Shown piece after piece: positions 42,190-50,024 of a stretch of 51,348 nt of DNA. A model generated the notes under the pieces. The model did not search any database and had not been told where the DNA came from. It worked only from the letters and a program-made list of their open reading frames with translations. Source of the DNA: Gemmatimonadota bacterium (GTDB lineage: Bacteria > Gemmatimonadota > Gemmatimonadetes > Longimicrobiales > Gaopeijiaceae); NCBI GenBank assembly GCA_022826005.1, contig JAJDVT010000136.1, forward strand, positions 1-51,348, read 5' to 3'. A program made the translations under genes and the position numbers. Positions within the stretch are counted from its first letter, which is position 1. Each line of letters starts with the position of its first letter.

Positions 42190-43356
42190 CTATCTGCCGC
42201 CCTCCCGGAACCCCCGAATGTCGTACCAATCAATCGCCCGATCTGCAACACCGTCTGAGTCCTCCGGGCCAATCCCCCGTTCTACGAGTACTGCCAGCGT
42301 ACTGCCGATGACATCAAAGTCGATCATTCGGTCCCTTACCATCACGGTACCGTAGTACTCCTGCCCCTGGTACACGTCCAGGTACGACTGCGTGTCCCGG
42401 TCGCGGGAAGTCGAGATCCACAGTCTGCCTTGCGAGTCCAACGTCTCCTGCCCCCTCTGCAGGAAATAGAGCTTCGGCTGTTGAGCGTACTCCTGCATCC
42501 GTCCTTCCGGATCCACCGCGGGACTGGGTCGACCCATGATCTGTTCCATCCTTCTGCCGAACTCCTCGAGTTCCTCTCGGCGCGATGTGATGTCTCGCTC
42601 GCTCGGGAATTCGTCGAAGTAGGTGGGAGCCTTCATCACCGTCGGCTGTCCGGAACCACGCGTGAACGCCAAGTGCCCTCCGCATCCCAGGAAGACCCAT
42701 GAACTGTCCGACCGCTCGCCCACCGGGAAGCCGAACGCGGGTGAGCCGCACTCTTCGACGAGGGGAACACTGGCTGGGCGCCATTCCTCAAGAACATCAC
42801 CCGTCTCCAGATCGATCTCCGCCGCGACCAGCGTCAGGGCAAAGGCGCTTGCCGTGAAAGACGATGGGTATGTGCCTGTGACCGTCGCGCCGAACGGGGA
42901 GATCGGCTGAAATATGGAAAACGGCAATTCGGTTTCCCTCACCGTGATGCCAAGAGGTGTAACCTCATGGAAGGTGTTTCGGTCAAGGAATCCGAGCGTA
43001 CCATCGACACCACGCACCAGGCTCCCGGGAACCTGGAACTCCCCGGGACCCTCCCCCTCCCTGCCGAAGCTGGCGAGCAGACGCCCGGACCGCTCGACAC
43101 ACACGATCTTGACTTCGTAGGTATCGACGGTGCACGCCGTCTCGGGATCGACCAGAGCTACGCTCACTGTAAAACTGTACGGTACCGCCGCGGTCCCGGT
43201 CAGTTGTGGAGCAAATGGTTCGGGTACGCTTGCCGCTCCGGGCCGATCGGTCGCGCAGCCCACCGGCTGAAGCGCCAGCAGGCCAGCCACGATCGTGGCT
43301 ACTGCCCCGGGAATCGTGGTACGCCGCCGTGGTCTTGGTGCACCGCTGCTACCCAC
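42190..43356 (-). CDS. 6-bladed beta-propeller lipoprotein, paralogue of 11711-12868
   Basis: A 388-residue protein from GTG 43356. The signal has an Arg-rich start and a core ending GLLALQPVGC, a lipobox-like site. It aligns over its whole length with the protein at 11711-12868: VPYSFTVSVALVDPETACTVDTYEVK, FGREGEGPGEFQVPG, GQETLDSQGRLWIST, VRDRMIDFDV and the end AIDWYDIRGF. The GTG overlaps the stop of a short upstream reading frame (GTGGGTAG) that looks like the tail of the Cys-containing partner. It converges on the TonB receptor gene. Confidence 0.8.
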   Translation of the reverse strand: MGSSGAPRPRRRTTIPGAVATIVAGLLALQPVGCATDRPGAASVPEPFAPQLTGTAAVPYSFTVSVALVDPETACTVDTYEVKIVCVERSGRLLASFGREGEGPGEFQVPGSLVRGVDGTLGFLDRNTFHEVTPLGITVRETELPFSIFQPISPFGATVTGTYPSSFTASAFALTLVAAEIDLETGDVLEEWRPASVPLVEECGSPAFGFPVGERSDSSWVFLGCGGHLAFTRGSGQPTVMKAPTYFDEFPSERDITSRREELEEFGRRMEQIMGRPSPAVDPEGRMQEYAQQPKLYFLQRGQETLDSQGRLWISTSRDRDTQSYLDVYQGQEYYGTVMVRDRMIDFDVIGSTLAVLVERGIGPEDSDGVADRAIDWYDIRGFREGGR

Positions 43357-43459
43357 CAGTCAGCGCCTCCTGGATCTCCTCCGCGATCTCCTCCGCACTA
43401 CAGGTCGGGCAATGGCTCGCCCAAGACAAATAGAAACTGTGTGGTTCGGATACCCTTTG
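43349..43459 (-). pseudogene. Remnant of a Cys-containing partner gene
   Basis: An open stretch of 36 codons with no start encodes YLSWASHCPTCSAEEIAEEI and ends GG-stop, overlapping the propeller start. It resembles the C-terminus of the partner protein at 11229-11714 (YFWICVSRCPSCV, then an acidic run), and its overlap with the next gene is of the same kind. Upstream the frame is closed by a stop and no signal peptide was found in any frame, so it seems to be a 3' remnant or a frameshifted gene. Confidence 0.4.
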
Positions 43460-43606
43460 TTAACAAGTGTCACGAACACCCGATTCTGTTGGTTTCTTCC
43501 CCACCAGCCTGCCAGGGGGACCGTGGTGAAGAGGGTTTTGAGGAGAAACGCGATTCCCGCGAATCGAGGCGCTTTCCCGCTGCCGGAGCCCTATGTCCTC
43601 CACCCC

Positions 43607-43634
43607 GTGACAGATTACCCGCACAATCTGTCAC
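43607..43634 (-). terminator. 10-bp perfect hairpin after the permease gene
   Basis: GTGACAGATT (43607-43616) and AATCTGTCAC (43625-43634) pair perfectly around 8 bases, 17 bases after the permease stop on the minus strand. A further AATCTGTCA follows at 43637-43645 and could form an alternative pairing with the first arm. There is no T-tract, so it may be a terminator, an operator or both. Confidence 0.5.
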
Positions 43635-43650
43635 GGAATCTGTCAAACGG

Positions 43651-45396
43651 TCACGCCCGGTCCACCCGCACCGTCAGGATGTCGACGTTGTGGTACTGGT
43701 TGTGCTTGACCGACGAAGCGTGATGCCGCAGCAGCGACAGCGACAGGTCGCGTTCGCTTGTCGGGTCGGGCCGGTCGCCCAGGTGCACCATCTCGTTCTC
43801 CAGGTTGCCGGCCTGGGTGCCGGCGGTGAACTCCAGCAGCGCGCCGTCGCGGGTGTTCCGGGCCAGGACGCGCAGGCGGCGCATCTCGGAGGCGGGCACT
43901 TGCTCGTCCTCCTCCTGGCGCAGGAGACTCAGGAGCGCCTCTTCGGAGGCCGCGCGCAGCCGGTGCGTCGCCTTCTCGTTCCACTTGTACCTGGCCGCGA
44001 AGGCCACCAGGAAGCGGTCGAGTTCGGGAAGTCTGGCCGGATGCAGCGCCATCTCGGTCCGGTGCCGCCGGGGCCCGGTCAGTTCCATGAACAGGTTCAG
44101 GAAGAGGATGGTGAGCCCCCCGACCGTGAGGCCGTTCGCGAGCATGCGGCCGGTGGGCGTGGCCAGATGAGCGGGGAAGATCGCCTGGAACTGGATGCCC
44201 GCCCCGATCCAGAACGCGAGCCCCACGATGAGGGAGTCCTGGCGCCCACGGGCCTCCTGGACGATGACCCGCATTCCCTGCACGAACATCATCCCGAAGA
44301 TGACGACGATGTAGGCGCCCAGCACCGGAGCGGGTATCGAAAGGATGACCGCCGTGATCTTCGGAATGAAGGCGAGCAGCATGAAGAACGCGCCGATGTA
44401 GACCCCGACCTTCCTGGCGGCGACGCCCACGCCGGTTGCCAGCGAGATTCCCGCCAGGTAGGGCCAGGGCGGCAGGACGCCTGCGAAACCCGACAGAAGC
44501 GTGCCGGCCCCGCACGCGGCAACGGACCCCTGAACCCGGCGGAAGTCGATGGCTTTCTCCTCGCGTTCCCCCACACGCTGCATGTGGACGGATTCGCCCA
44601 CCTGCCGAACGGTGATCACGAAAGTGACGAAGAGGAATCCGGGGAGGAGGATCCAGAAGGTGGGCCTGAAGTTCAGGTCCAGTCCGGAGTTGGCGACCGC
44701 CGGGACGCCGATCCAGGAAGCGTCGGCCACGCGCCCGAAATCGATAACGCCGAAGAACGCCGCGGCCACGCAGCCCACGACCATCCCCAGCACCGGGGTC
44801 CAGGCACGGAGCCTCCGAGGGCCGCGCAGCAGGAGACACACGACGAACAGGACCGTGACGCCCGCGATCGTCGGGGCGGCCGCAGTCGAAGCGCCCTCGG
44901 GCACCAGCGTCAGCATGGCGAAACCGAGCGGCATGACCGTCACGGCCACGAGCGCGGTCAGGGTGCCCGACACGACCGGCGTAATGATGCGGCGCAGCAG
45001 CGCCAGGCGAGCCGCAAAGGCGAACTGGCAGAGCGCCGACGCGACGACCAGCGCCCCGAGAAGGGGAGGGCCGCCCGCAACAAGGGCCAGGACCGCGACC
45101 CCGATGGAGGCGCCGGAAGCGCCCATGACGGTCAGGTTGCCGCCGCCGATTCCGCCGATCCTTCGCGCCTGCACGATGGTGATCAGGCCGCCGATCACCA
45201 TGCTGGCGAAGATCGCCCACGACAGGTATTCGTCGCTCTGATCCGCCACGCGCGTGACGATCGTAGTGACGATGACCACCGGCACGATGATGAGGATGGC
45301 GGTCTGCACACCGACGATGATGGAAAACGGAAGCGGCGGCACCTCGTCGGCCGCGTAGCGGAGCTTGCTGCCCTGTTTGGCGGGCTGAGCTGTCAT
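43651..45396 (-). CDS. NCS2-type xanthine/uracil permease with a C-terminal HATPase-like domain
   Basis: A 581-residue protein; ATG 45396 has AGGAGG seven bases upstream. Residues about 25-435 carry 12 or so hydrophobic helices and family segments: ITIVQARRIGGIGGGNLTVMGASG, ITPVVSGTLTALVAVTVMPLGF, and SGFAGVLPPWPYLAGISLATGVG. The last 140 residues are soluble: FAARYKWNEKATHRLRAASEEALLSLL, then LEFTAGTQAGNLENE and SERDLSLSLLRHHASSV. The first of these resembles the N-box helix of RsbW-type ATPases. Ordinary NCS2 permeases (about 430-480 residues) lack this part. It probably takes up a purine, pyrimidine or related solute. It follows the DmdA-like gene by 49 bases. Confidence 0.82.
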   Translation of the reverse strand: MTAQPAKQGSKLRYAADEVPPLPFSIIVGVQTAILIIVPVVIVTTIVTRVADQSDEYLSWAIFASMVIGGLITIVQARRIGGIGGGNLTVMGASGASIGVAVLALVAGGPPLLGALVVASALCQFAFAARLALLRRIITPVVSGTLTALVAVTVMPLGFAMLTLVPEGASTAAAPTIAGVTVLFVVCLLLRGPRRLRAWTPVLGMVVGCVAAAFFGVIDFGRVADASWIGVPAVANSGLDLNFRPTFWILLPGFLFVTFVITVRQVGESVHMQRVGEREEKAIDFRRVQGSVAACGAGTLLSGFAGVLPPWPYLAGISLATGVGVAARKVGVYIGAFFMLLAFIPKITAVILSIPAPVLGAYIVVIFGMMFVQGMRVIVQEARGRQDSLIVGLAFWIGAGIQFQAIFPAHLATPTGRMLANGLTVGGLTILFLNLFMELTGPRRHRTEMALHPARLPELDRFLVAFAARYKWNEKATHRLRAASEEALLSLLRQEEDEQVPASEMRRLRVLARNTRDGALLEFTAGTQAGNLENEMVHLGDRPDPTSERDLSLSLLRHHASSVKHNQYHNVDILTVRVDRA

Positions 45397-45445
45397 GAAG
45401 CGCCTCCTGATCGGGCTGGTGCCGCCCGGCGTTGGTCCAGGGCAG

Positions 45446-46612
45446 CTAGGACTTCGGAATCTCCTTGTTCGGATCCACGAAGGGTCGCGGAACCACCGTG
45501 GCATCGCGCTCGCCGTCCGGCGTGGTCACGCTCAGGCGCGTTCCCGGCTCGGCCTCCGCAGCGGGCACCATCGCATAACCGATGTTCCGGCCCAGCCGCG
45601 GCGAATGGACGGCGGAGGTCACGGACCCGATCACCTCTCCATCGGCGTGCCCGGATCCCATCCCGCTCACCGGCCAGCGCGTCATGTTCAGGTCCAGCGG
45701 GTCGCCGCCGATCTCGACGCCGGCAAGCTTCCGCTTCGGCCCCTCCGCGGCGATCCTCGCCAGCGCCTCGCGCCCGATGAAGTCGCCCTCCTGGTCCTGG
45801 TCCACCTGCCACCCCAGTCCCACCTCGTACGGGTTGTTCTCGAGCGTCATGTCGATCCCGTAATTGAGAATCCCCGCCTCGATGCGGCGGATGTCCGACG
45901 GGCCGGTGGGGGAGATTCCCAGATCGCGCCCCGCCTCCATCACGCGGTCCCAGAGTTCGACGCCCCGGCTTCCGTCGCGCAGATAGATCTCATAGCCGAC
46001 CTCGCCGCTCCACCCGGTGCGCGTCACCACCACCGGGATCCCGTCCAGGTCCGTCTCCAGGAACCAGTAGTAGCGCAGCTTCAGGACGTCGTCCCCGAAG
46101 AGCCTGCGGACGACTTCCTTCGACTTCGGCCCCTGCACCTGCATGGGCGACACGTCCGGTTCACGGATCCGGACATCGAGCCCGGAGTTCAGCGCGACTC
46201 CCTTTGCGTACAGCAGCACGTCGCTGTCCGCGAGCGCCAGCCAGAAGTGATTCTCGCCCAGGCGGAGCAGGACGGGGTCGTTCACGATGCCCCCGTCGTC
46301 GGCGCCGATCAGGACGTATTTGCCCTGCCCGACGGCGCACTTCGACAGGTCGCGCGGGGTGAGCAGGTTGGTGAACTCGAAGGCGTCCGGCCCGGTGATC
46401 TCCACCTGCCGCTCGACGCTCACGTCCCACACCGTGACCCCGTTCAGCAGCTTCTCGTATTCGGCGTGGAGATCGTCGTAGCGGGTGGGGAGGAACATGT
46501 GGTTGTAGACGGTATAGCTCCGGCAGCCGGCCGCCAGCGTGGCGTCGAAGTAGGGGGAGCGACGGAGGCGCGCGCCGCGCTGGATCAGGGACATGTCGAA
46601 GAAGGGGGGCAT
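45446..46612 (-). CDS. Aminomethyltransferase/DMSP demethylase-like (GcvT family)
   Basis: A 388-residue GcvT-fold protein; the start MPPFFDMSLIQRG is preferred, and an ATG 72 bases upstream is the alternative. Several stretches recall DMSP demethylase (DmdA): YTVYNHMFLPT, VWDVSVERQVEITGPDA, VNDPVLLRLGENHFWLALADSD, EPDVSPMQVQGPKS, GILNYGIDMTLENNPYEVGL. DmdA moves a methyl group from dimethylsulfoniopropionate to tetrahydrofolate. Other folate-dependent demethylases share these features, so the substrate is not certain. It is in one transcript with the permease downstream, which may import its substrate. No methylmercaptopropionate genes (dmdBCD) are seen here. Confidence 0.75.
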   Translation of the reverse strand: MPPFFDMSLIQRGARLRRSPYFDATLAAGCRSYTVYNHMFLPTRYDDLHAEYEKLLNGVTVWDVSVERQVEITGPDAFEFTNLLTPRDLSKCAVGQGKYVLIGADDGGIVNDPVLLRLGENHFWLALADSDVLLYAKGVALNSGLDVRIREPDVSPMQVQGPKSKEVVRRLFGDDVLKLRYYWFLETDLDGIPVVVTRTGWSGEVGYEIYLRDGSRGVELWDRVMEAGRDLGISPTGPSDIRRIEAGILNYGIDMTLENNPYEVGLGWQVDQDQEGDFIGREALARIAAEGPKRKLAGVEIGGDPLDLNMTRWPVSGMGSGHADGEVIGSVTSAVHSPRLGRNIGYAMVPAAEAEPGTRLSVTTPDGERDATVVPRPFVDPNKEIPKS

Positions 46613-46750
46613 GGAGATGCTCGGGATCCGTGGGTGGATGGATTCGGTTCCGGGGATGGTCCGGGGTTTCCGATCCGCAATCATACCCGCCCCGCGGCTT
46701 GCTCGGCCAGTCCGGTCGGCTCGCCGCCCCCTGCGACGCGTTGACGCAGG

Positions 46751-47974
46751 TCAGTCCGCCCGCTCCAGCGACCACACCTGGACGTACTGGACTCCGAGGT
46801 CGTCCGTGGCGAGTCCCACGATGTAGTCCTCGCCGATTTCGAAGATGCTCAGCCCGGCGGGCGTGTCCACAAATCCCAGGACGTGTCCCTCGGGGTCGAA
46901 GACGGTCCATACCGGACTCGGGGTCTCTTCCCCGGGCAGGTCGTACTCCTGAACCCAGAGGTGGCCTGCCAGGTCGGTCAGCGCTGTCGCGAAGGCGGGA
47001 AAGGTCTCGGGCAAGGGCACTTCCTGGTCGTTCTCGCGCATCCGTTGCCGCCGCTCCGCCCGTTCTTCCTCGGGGAACCGCGCGATCCTGCGCTCGATGT
47101 CCGCGTCGACGTGGGCCGAGGTCGGGACGACCAGGTCGTGGTCCCGGCGGACGATGCGCCTGAGTATGCCATTGCGGTCGTAGGCCCGGATTTCGTAGCT
47201 GTCGTTGGGAGCCACGGCCATCAGATCGCCCCATGCGAAGGTGGAAATCCGGTGCGCAAAGTGAAGCTCGACGGTCCAACCGCGGTTCCCGCTCCAGGAC
47301 GAGAACGACTCGGTTCCGGGGAACGACCCCAGGGAGGACGGGAGGTCCCCTTCCGTGCCCCAGACGCGGTAGTGTTGTTCCGGCCGGTTCAGCCCTTCCA
47401 GGAGGCCGCCCCGCATGACCAGATCGGAGCTGAGGATGACACCGCCGGGCGAGACGGCTTCCACCAGGAAGAACGCATCGTCTCGCTGCAGGGTGAAGGC
47501 ACGCCCGAAGTTGCCCTCGGAGTCGAGGACGGACAGGCGGGTGCCCTGCGAATACGGCGCGATCAACGAATCCCCTGGCCAGCGGTTGACTTGGCTGAGG
47601 CTGGTAAACTCGCCCGGTCCCTCTCCCCGGCCGCCCCAGGTGGTCAGATGATTCCCCAACGCGTCGAAGACCCGGAGTTCATGCGTACCGCCGTTCGCCA
47701 CCACGATCCGGCCATCGGGCAGGACAAGCGCGTCCCGGACGCGGTCGAGCAGGTAGGGATCCTCGCCCTCCACCTTTCCGATCGAGACCGCCGGTTCCGC
47801 GCCAACCCGCCAATCGAGCCGGGAACCGGCCGGCGGCCGCGGATTCTCGACGATTCGAACATCGGCGCTGTCGCGCACCACGGCGTCCAGCGAACTGGAG
47901 TTTCCGTCGGCCGGGCGGTCCGTGCACGCGACGGTCGCGAGGACAACGCTGGTCAGGCAGAAAGGCAGCTTCAT
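46751..47974 (-). CDS. 6-bladed beta-propeller lipoprotein
   Basis: A 407-residue lipoprotein; the start MKLPFCLTSVVLATVAC gives a compact signal and lipobox, with GGGG eight bases upstream. Mature features: VVRDSADVRIVENPRP, LPDGRIVVANGGTHELRVFDALG, WGGRGEGPGEFTSLS, and the end IGEDYIVGLATDDLGVQYVQVW. It is the full-length relative of the shortened protein at 31709-32338. A promoter-like copy of the repeated TGTCATGT motif lies 26 bases upstream. It separates the DmdA operon from the mobile element. Confidence 0.8.
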   Translation of the reverse strand: MKLPFCLTSVVLATVACTDRPADGNSSSLDAVVRDSADVRIVENPRPPAGSRLDWRVGAEPAVSIGKVEGEDPYLLDRVRDALVLPDGRIVVANGGTHELRVFDALGNHLTTWGGRGEGPGEFTSLSQVNRWPGDSLIAPYSQGTRLSVLDSEGNFGRAFTLQRDDAFFLVEAVSPGGVILSSDLVMRGGLLEGLNRPEQHYRVWGTEGDLPSSLGSFPGTESFSSWSGNRGWTVELHFAHRISTFAWGDLMAVAPNDSYEIRAYDRNGILRRIVRRDHDLVVPTSAHVDADIERRIARFPEEERAERRQRMRENDQEVPLPETFPAFATALTDLAGHLWVQEYDLPGEETPSPVWTVFDPEGHVLGFVDTPAGLSIFEIGEDYIVGLATDDLGVQYVQVWSLERAD

Positions 47975-47999
47975 CGGATTCCCCGCAATCAGTGGACGA

Positions 48000-48028
48000 A
48001 ATGTATGGTCTACATGACAGAATGTAAT
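48000..48028 (-). promoter_or_regulatory. Repeated TGTCATGT motif, copy 3, in promoter position
   Basis: Read on the minus strand: ATTACA, 17 bp containing TGTCATGTAGACC, then TACATT. The last hexamer ends 26 bases before the start codon of the propeller lipoprotein, a normal promoter distance. Confidence 0.45.
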
Positions 48029-48069
48029 GTTGACAGAAGCAGCCAAGCTGTGATCCTGTTGTGAGCGTG

Positions 48070-49281
48070 TCACTTACGGGATTCGAAGATCCGATTCCCG
48101 CTGTTCGGTTCCCGCTGATTGGATGAGACGCCTACCTTGCGGGGACGGCTGTCCAGAGCCGTCCTGAGGCGTACTTCGTCGGTGTGCTGGTAGCACCGCA
48201 GGACGGTCTGGGCCTCCTTCCAGCCACCGAGGTCGCACAGCACCTTGAGCGGCAGGCCCATGAGATCGGTCGCGAACTTCCGCCTCAGCGAGTGCCAGCC
48301 CCTCCCACGTTTGGGCTCCAGCCCCGCCCGCCTCTCGGCGGACTTCCACCAAGCGCCCACCCGCAGGCCGCTCACGCACTTCGAGTGATCCCGCGGCGCG
48401 GGCAGAACCGGCGCATCCCCGGCCCCGCGACTGTGGCTCCGCGCCTCCTCCAGGGCTCCGATCGCCTGGGCGGTGACGGGCGTCCGGTGCTCGTATCCGG
48501 TCTTCTCGTGCTCGGCGCGCCATAGGATGGTCCTGTCCTCGAAGTCGATGTCGTGCCACCGCAGCTTGCGGATGGCCCCGATCCGGTGACCCGTCTCGTG
48601 CGCGAGCACGAGCGCCACGCGGAACCGCCAGCCAACCCGGTCGGACACCGCCAGTAGCGCCTCGTATTCCTCGTCGGAAAGCACGACCCGGGTGGGGTTC
48701 TTCTCCATCGGCACCCTGAGTCCCCTCAGCGGGTTCGAGTCGAGCAACAACCGACCTCGCTCGTCTCTCGACTTGGCGGCCCAGTTGAGGATTGCGAGCA
48801 GGATCCTCAGGTCGTAGCCGACCGTGCGGTCGGACGCGGGCTTGCCGCTTGCCCCGACCCTGCCCGCCCGCCGCTCCCGGATGAACCGGTCCCAGTCGCG
48901 CTGGGATAGGGTTTCGGGCTTCCGCTCCCGGCCGAAGAACCGGAGGAACATCTTCATCGCGGCCCGGTCGGACCTCTGAGACGTCTCCGCCTTGGTGGGT
49001 GTCACCTCTTCCCGGTAGATGTCAAACAGCCCTCCCAGGGTGAGCGGCTCGGGCTCCGACTTGCCGTTCATCTCCGGCCCGGCGAACCCGGCGGCAAACT
49101 CGTCCGCCTGCCGCTTCGCCTGCCGCCAGTCGCGGTGCTTCAGCGACCTCGTGAGCCTGCGTCCGTTCTCGCGCCACTCCATCTGGTACAGGCCGGTCTT
49201 GGGATCGGGAAAGACCCGGACCCGGTTCCGGCCCCATTCGCCGGCGCCGTAGCTCCGGCGGCTTCTTTTCGTGCGTGCCAT
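48070..49281 (-). CDS. Tyrosine-type site-specific integrase
   Basis: A 403-residue integrase; the ATG at 49281 (MARTKRSRRSYGAG) follows GAGG at 9 bases. The N-terminus has a basic SAM-like/core-binding part (TLGGLFDIYREEVTPTKAETS, then RFIRERRAGRVG). The catalytic domain shows the expected residues: Arg in HETGHRIGAIRKLRW, a Lys in EHEKTGYEHRTPV, HxxR in WHSLRRKFATDL, Trp in LGGWKEAQTVLRCYQH and the nucleophile Tyr in that same motif. It probably catalyses integration and excision of the element at the right end of the window. The gene ends 95 bases from the propeller start, so the element boundary may lie in that interval. Confidence 0.92.
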   Translation of the reverse strand: MARTKRSRRSYGAGEWGRNRVRVFPDPKTGLYQMEWRENGRRLTRSLKHRDWRQAKRQADEFAAGFAGPEMNGKSEPEPLTLGGLFDIYREEVTPTKAETSQRSDRAAMKMFLRFFGRERKPETLSQRDWDRFIRERRAGRVGASGKPASDRTVGYDLRILLAILNWAAKSRDERGRLLLDSNPLRGLRVPMEKNPTRVVLSDEEYEALLAVSDRVGWRFRVALVLAHETGHRIGAIRKLRWHDIDFEDRTILWRAEHEKTGYEHRTPVTAQAIGALEEARSHSRGAGDAPVLPAPRDHSKCVSGLRVGAWWKSAERRAGLEPKRGRGWHSLRRKFATDLMGLPLKVLCDLGGWKEAQTVLRCYQHTDEVRLRTALDSRPRKVGVSSNQREPNSGNRIFESRK

Positions 49282-49398
49282 CGTTCGATTCCTCTCGATT
49301 CGATGGACTGCACGATCTGCGCGTAGCAAAGTTCTCATCGACGGACATTCTCCGCCAGTCTCAGTCGGCGCCGAACCGCCTTCCCGCAGGGATAATTG

Positions 49399-49493
49399 GA
49401 CGGGAGCGACCCCTGGTCGGCCGGGGCGGGGGTGCGCAAGCACGCTCGCCCCCGTGCCGCACCAAGCCCTCCGGGCGGGGGGTCGCTCCCGTC
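49399..49493. repeat. 15-bp perfect inverted repeat
   Basis: GACGGGAGCGACCCC (49399-49413) and GGGGTCGCTCCCGTC (49479-49493) are perfect complements 65 bases apart. The spacer contains further pairing, for example GGGGGTGC against GCAC and CCCCC. Such long arms upstream of a relaxase resemble oriT inverted repeats. Confidence 0.75.
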
Positions 49494-49494
49494 A

Positions 49495-49524
49495 CGGTCG
49501 GTGCCGCGAGTGCGGCACGGACCG
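49495..49524. repeat. GC-rich hairpin beside the 15-bp repeat
   Basis: CGGTC-G-GTGCCGC, loop GAGT, GCGGCAC-G-GACCG: a 7-bp stem extended by 5 bp beyond one G-G mismatch. It starts one base after the 15-bp repeat ends. Confidence 0.7.
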
Positions 49525-49600
49525 GCCTGTCTCGGCGACGCAAGACGTAGCGGCGTCAGCGGATACGCGCCGGTGGCGGTGCGCATCGCCAAAGGGCCGA

Positions 49601-49634
49601 AGTGCGCATCGGACCCCCGCGTCGTTTGCGCACT
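49601..49634. repeat. Structured hairpin A
   Basis: AGTGCGCA pairs with TGCGCACT around an 18-base loop (TCG...ACCCCC...GTCGTT). The flanks GGGCCGA and CCAGTACGGC allow a further GCCG/CGGC pairing. Hairpin B, 212 bases on, has the same stem length, loop length and flanks. Confidence 0.65.
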
Positions 49635-49812
49635 CCAGTACGGCTCCAAGTCCTACGCAGAGCGTCGGTTGGCTTGCTCCGGCGCGGTGGTCGGTCCAGC
49701 GCGCCGCGCCAGCTAGGAATCGGTCCCTTACCACTTGGCCCTCAGCGAGGAGCGAGACACCGCCGCGCCCGCAGATGGCTGGCCCCACCCGTGTGAATCC
49801 GCTGCGGGCCGA

Positions 49813-49846
49813 AGTGTGAATCGACCCCCCACGTCATTTTCACACT
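49813..49846. repeat. Structured hairpin B, covarying with A
   Basis: AGTGTGAA pairs with TTCACACT around an 18-base loop very similar to that of hairpin A (4 differences). Compared with A, two stem positions differ and both differences are matched on the opposite arm (C-G to T-A, C-G to A-T). The flanks GGGCCGA and CCAGTGCGGC are kept. Confidence 0.65.
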
Positions 49847-50024
49847 CCAGTGCGGCATGGGTTACCCGACCGCACGCGCTCGGGCAGCCCGTCCGCGAGG
49901 CGGCTGTTCACGGCCTCGGCGTCAGGGAGCGGGTCGAACCCCACCGGATCGGCGTGAACCCTGAACCGGATCGCCCACGCCCTGGACTCCCGGGGCCTCG
50001 GCACCGGCCGCGACGCTGGAGGCG

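Larger units (their letters stand above)
49282..50024. other. Gene-free segment rich in inverted repeats
   Basis: No convincing gene is seen in these 743 bases between the integrase and the relaxase. They carry a 15-bp inverted repeat, a GC-rich hairpin and two related 8-bp hairpins, listed separately. A minus-strand open stretch with FRVHADPVGFDPLPDAEAV lies at about 49840-50061, but it has no recognisable family. The position beside a relaxase is where an origin of transfer would be expected. Confidence 0.6.

Noticed and set aside
42967-45780. A 937-codon plus-strand frame opposite the permease and DmdA-like genes
   Set aside because: Charged low-complexity shadow (His, Asp, Arg, Glu) of membrane and enzyme genes on the other strand.
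49601-49846. Hairpins A and B as a CRISPR array or integron attC sites
   Set aside because: Only two units 212 bases apart with no regular spacers, and no GTTRRRY-type core sites were seen.
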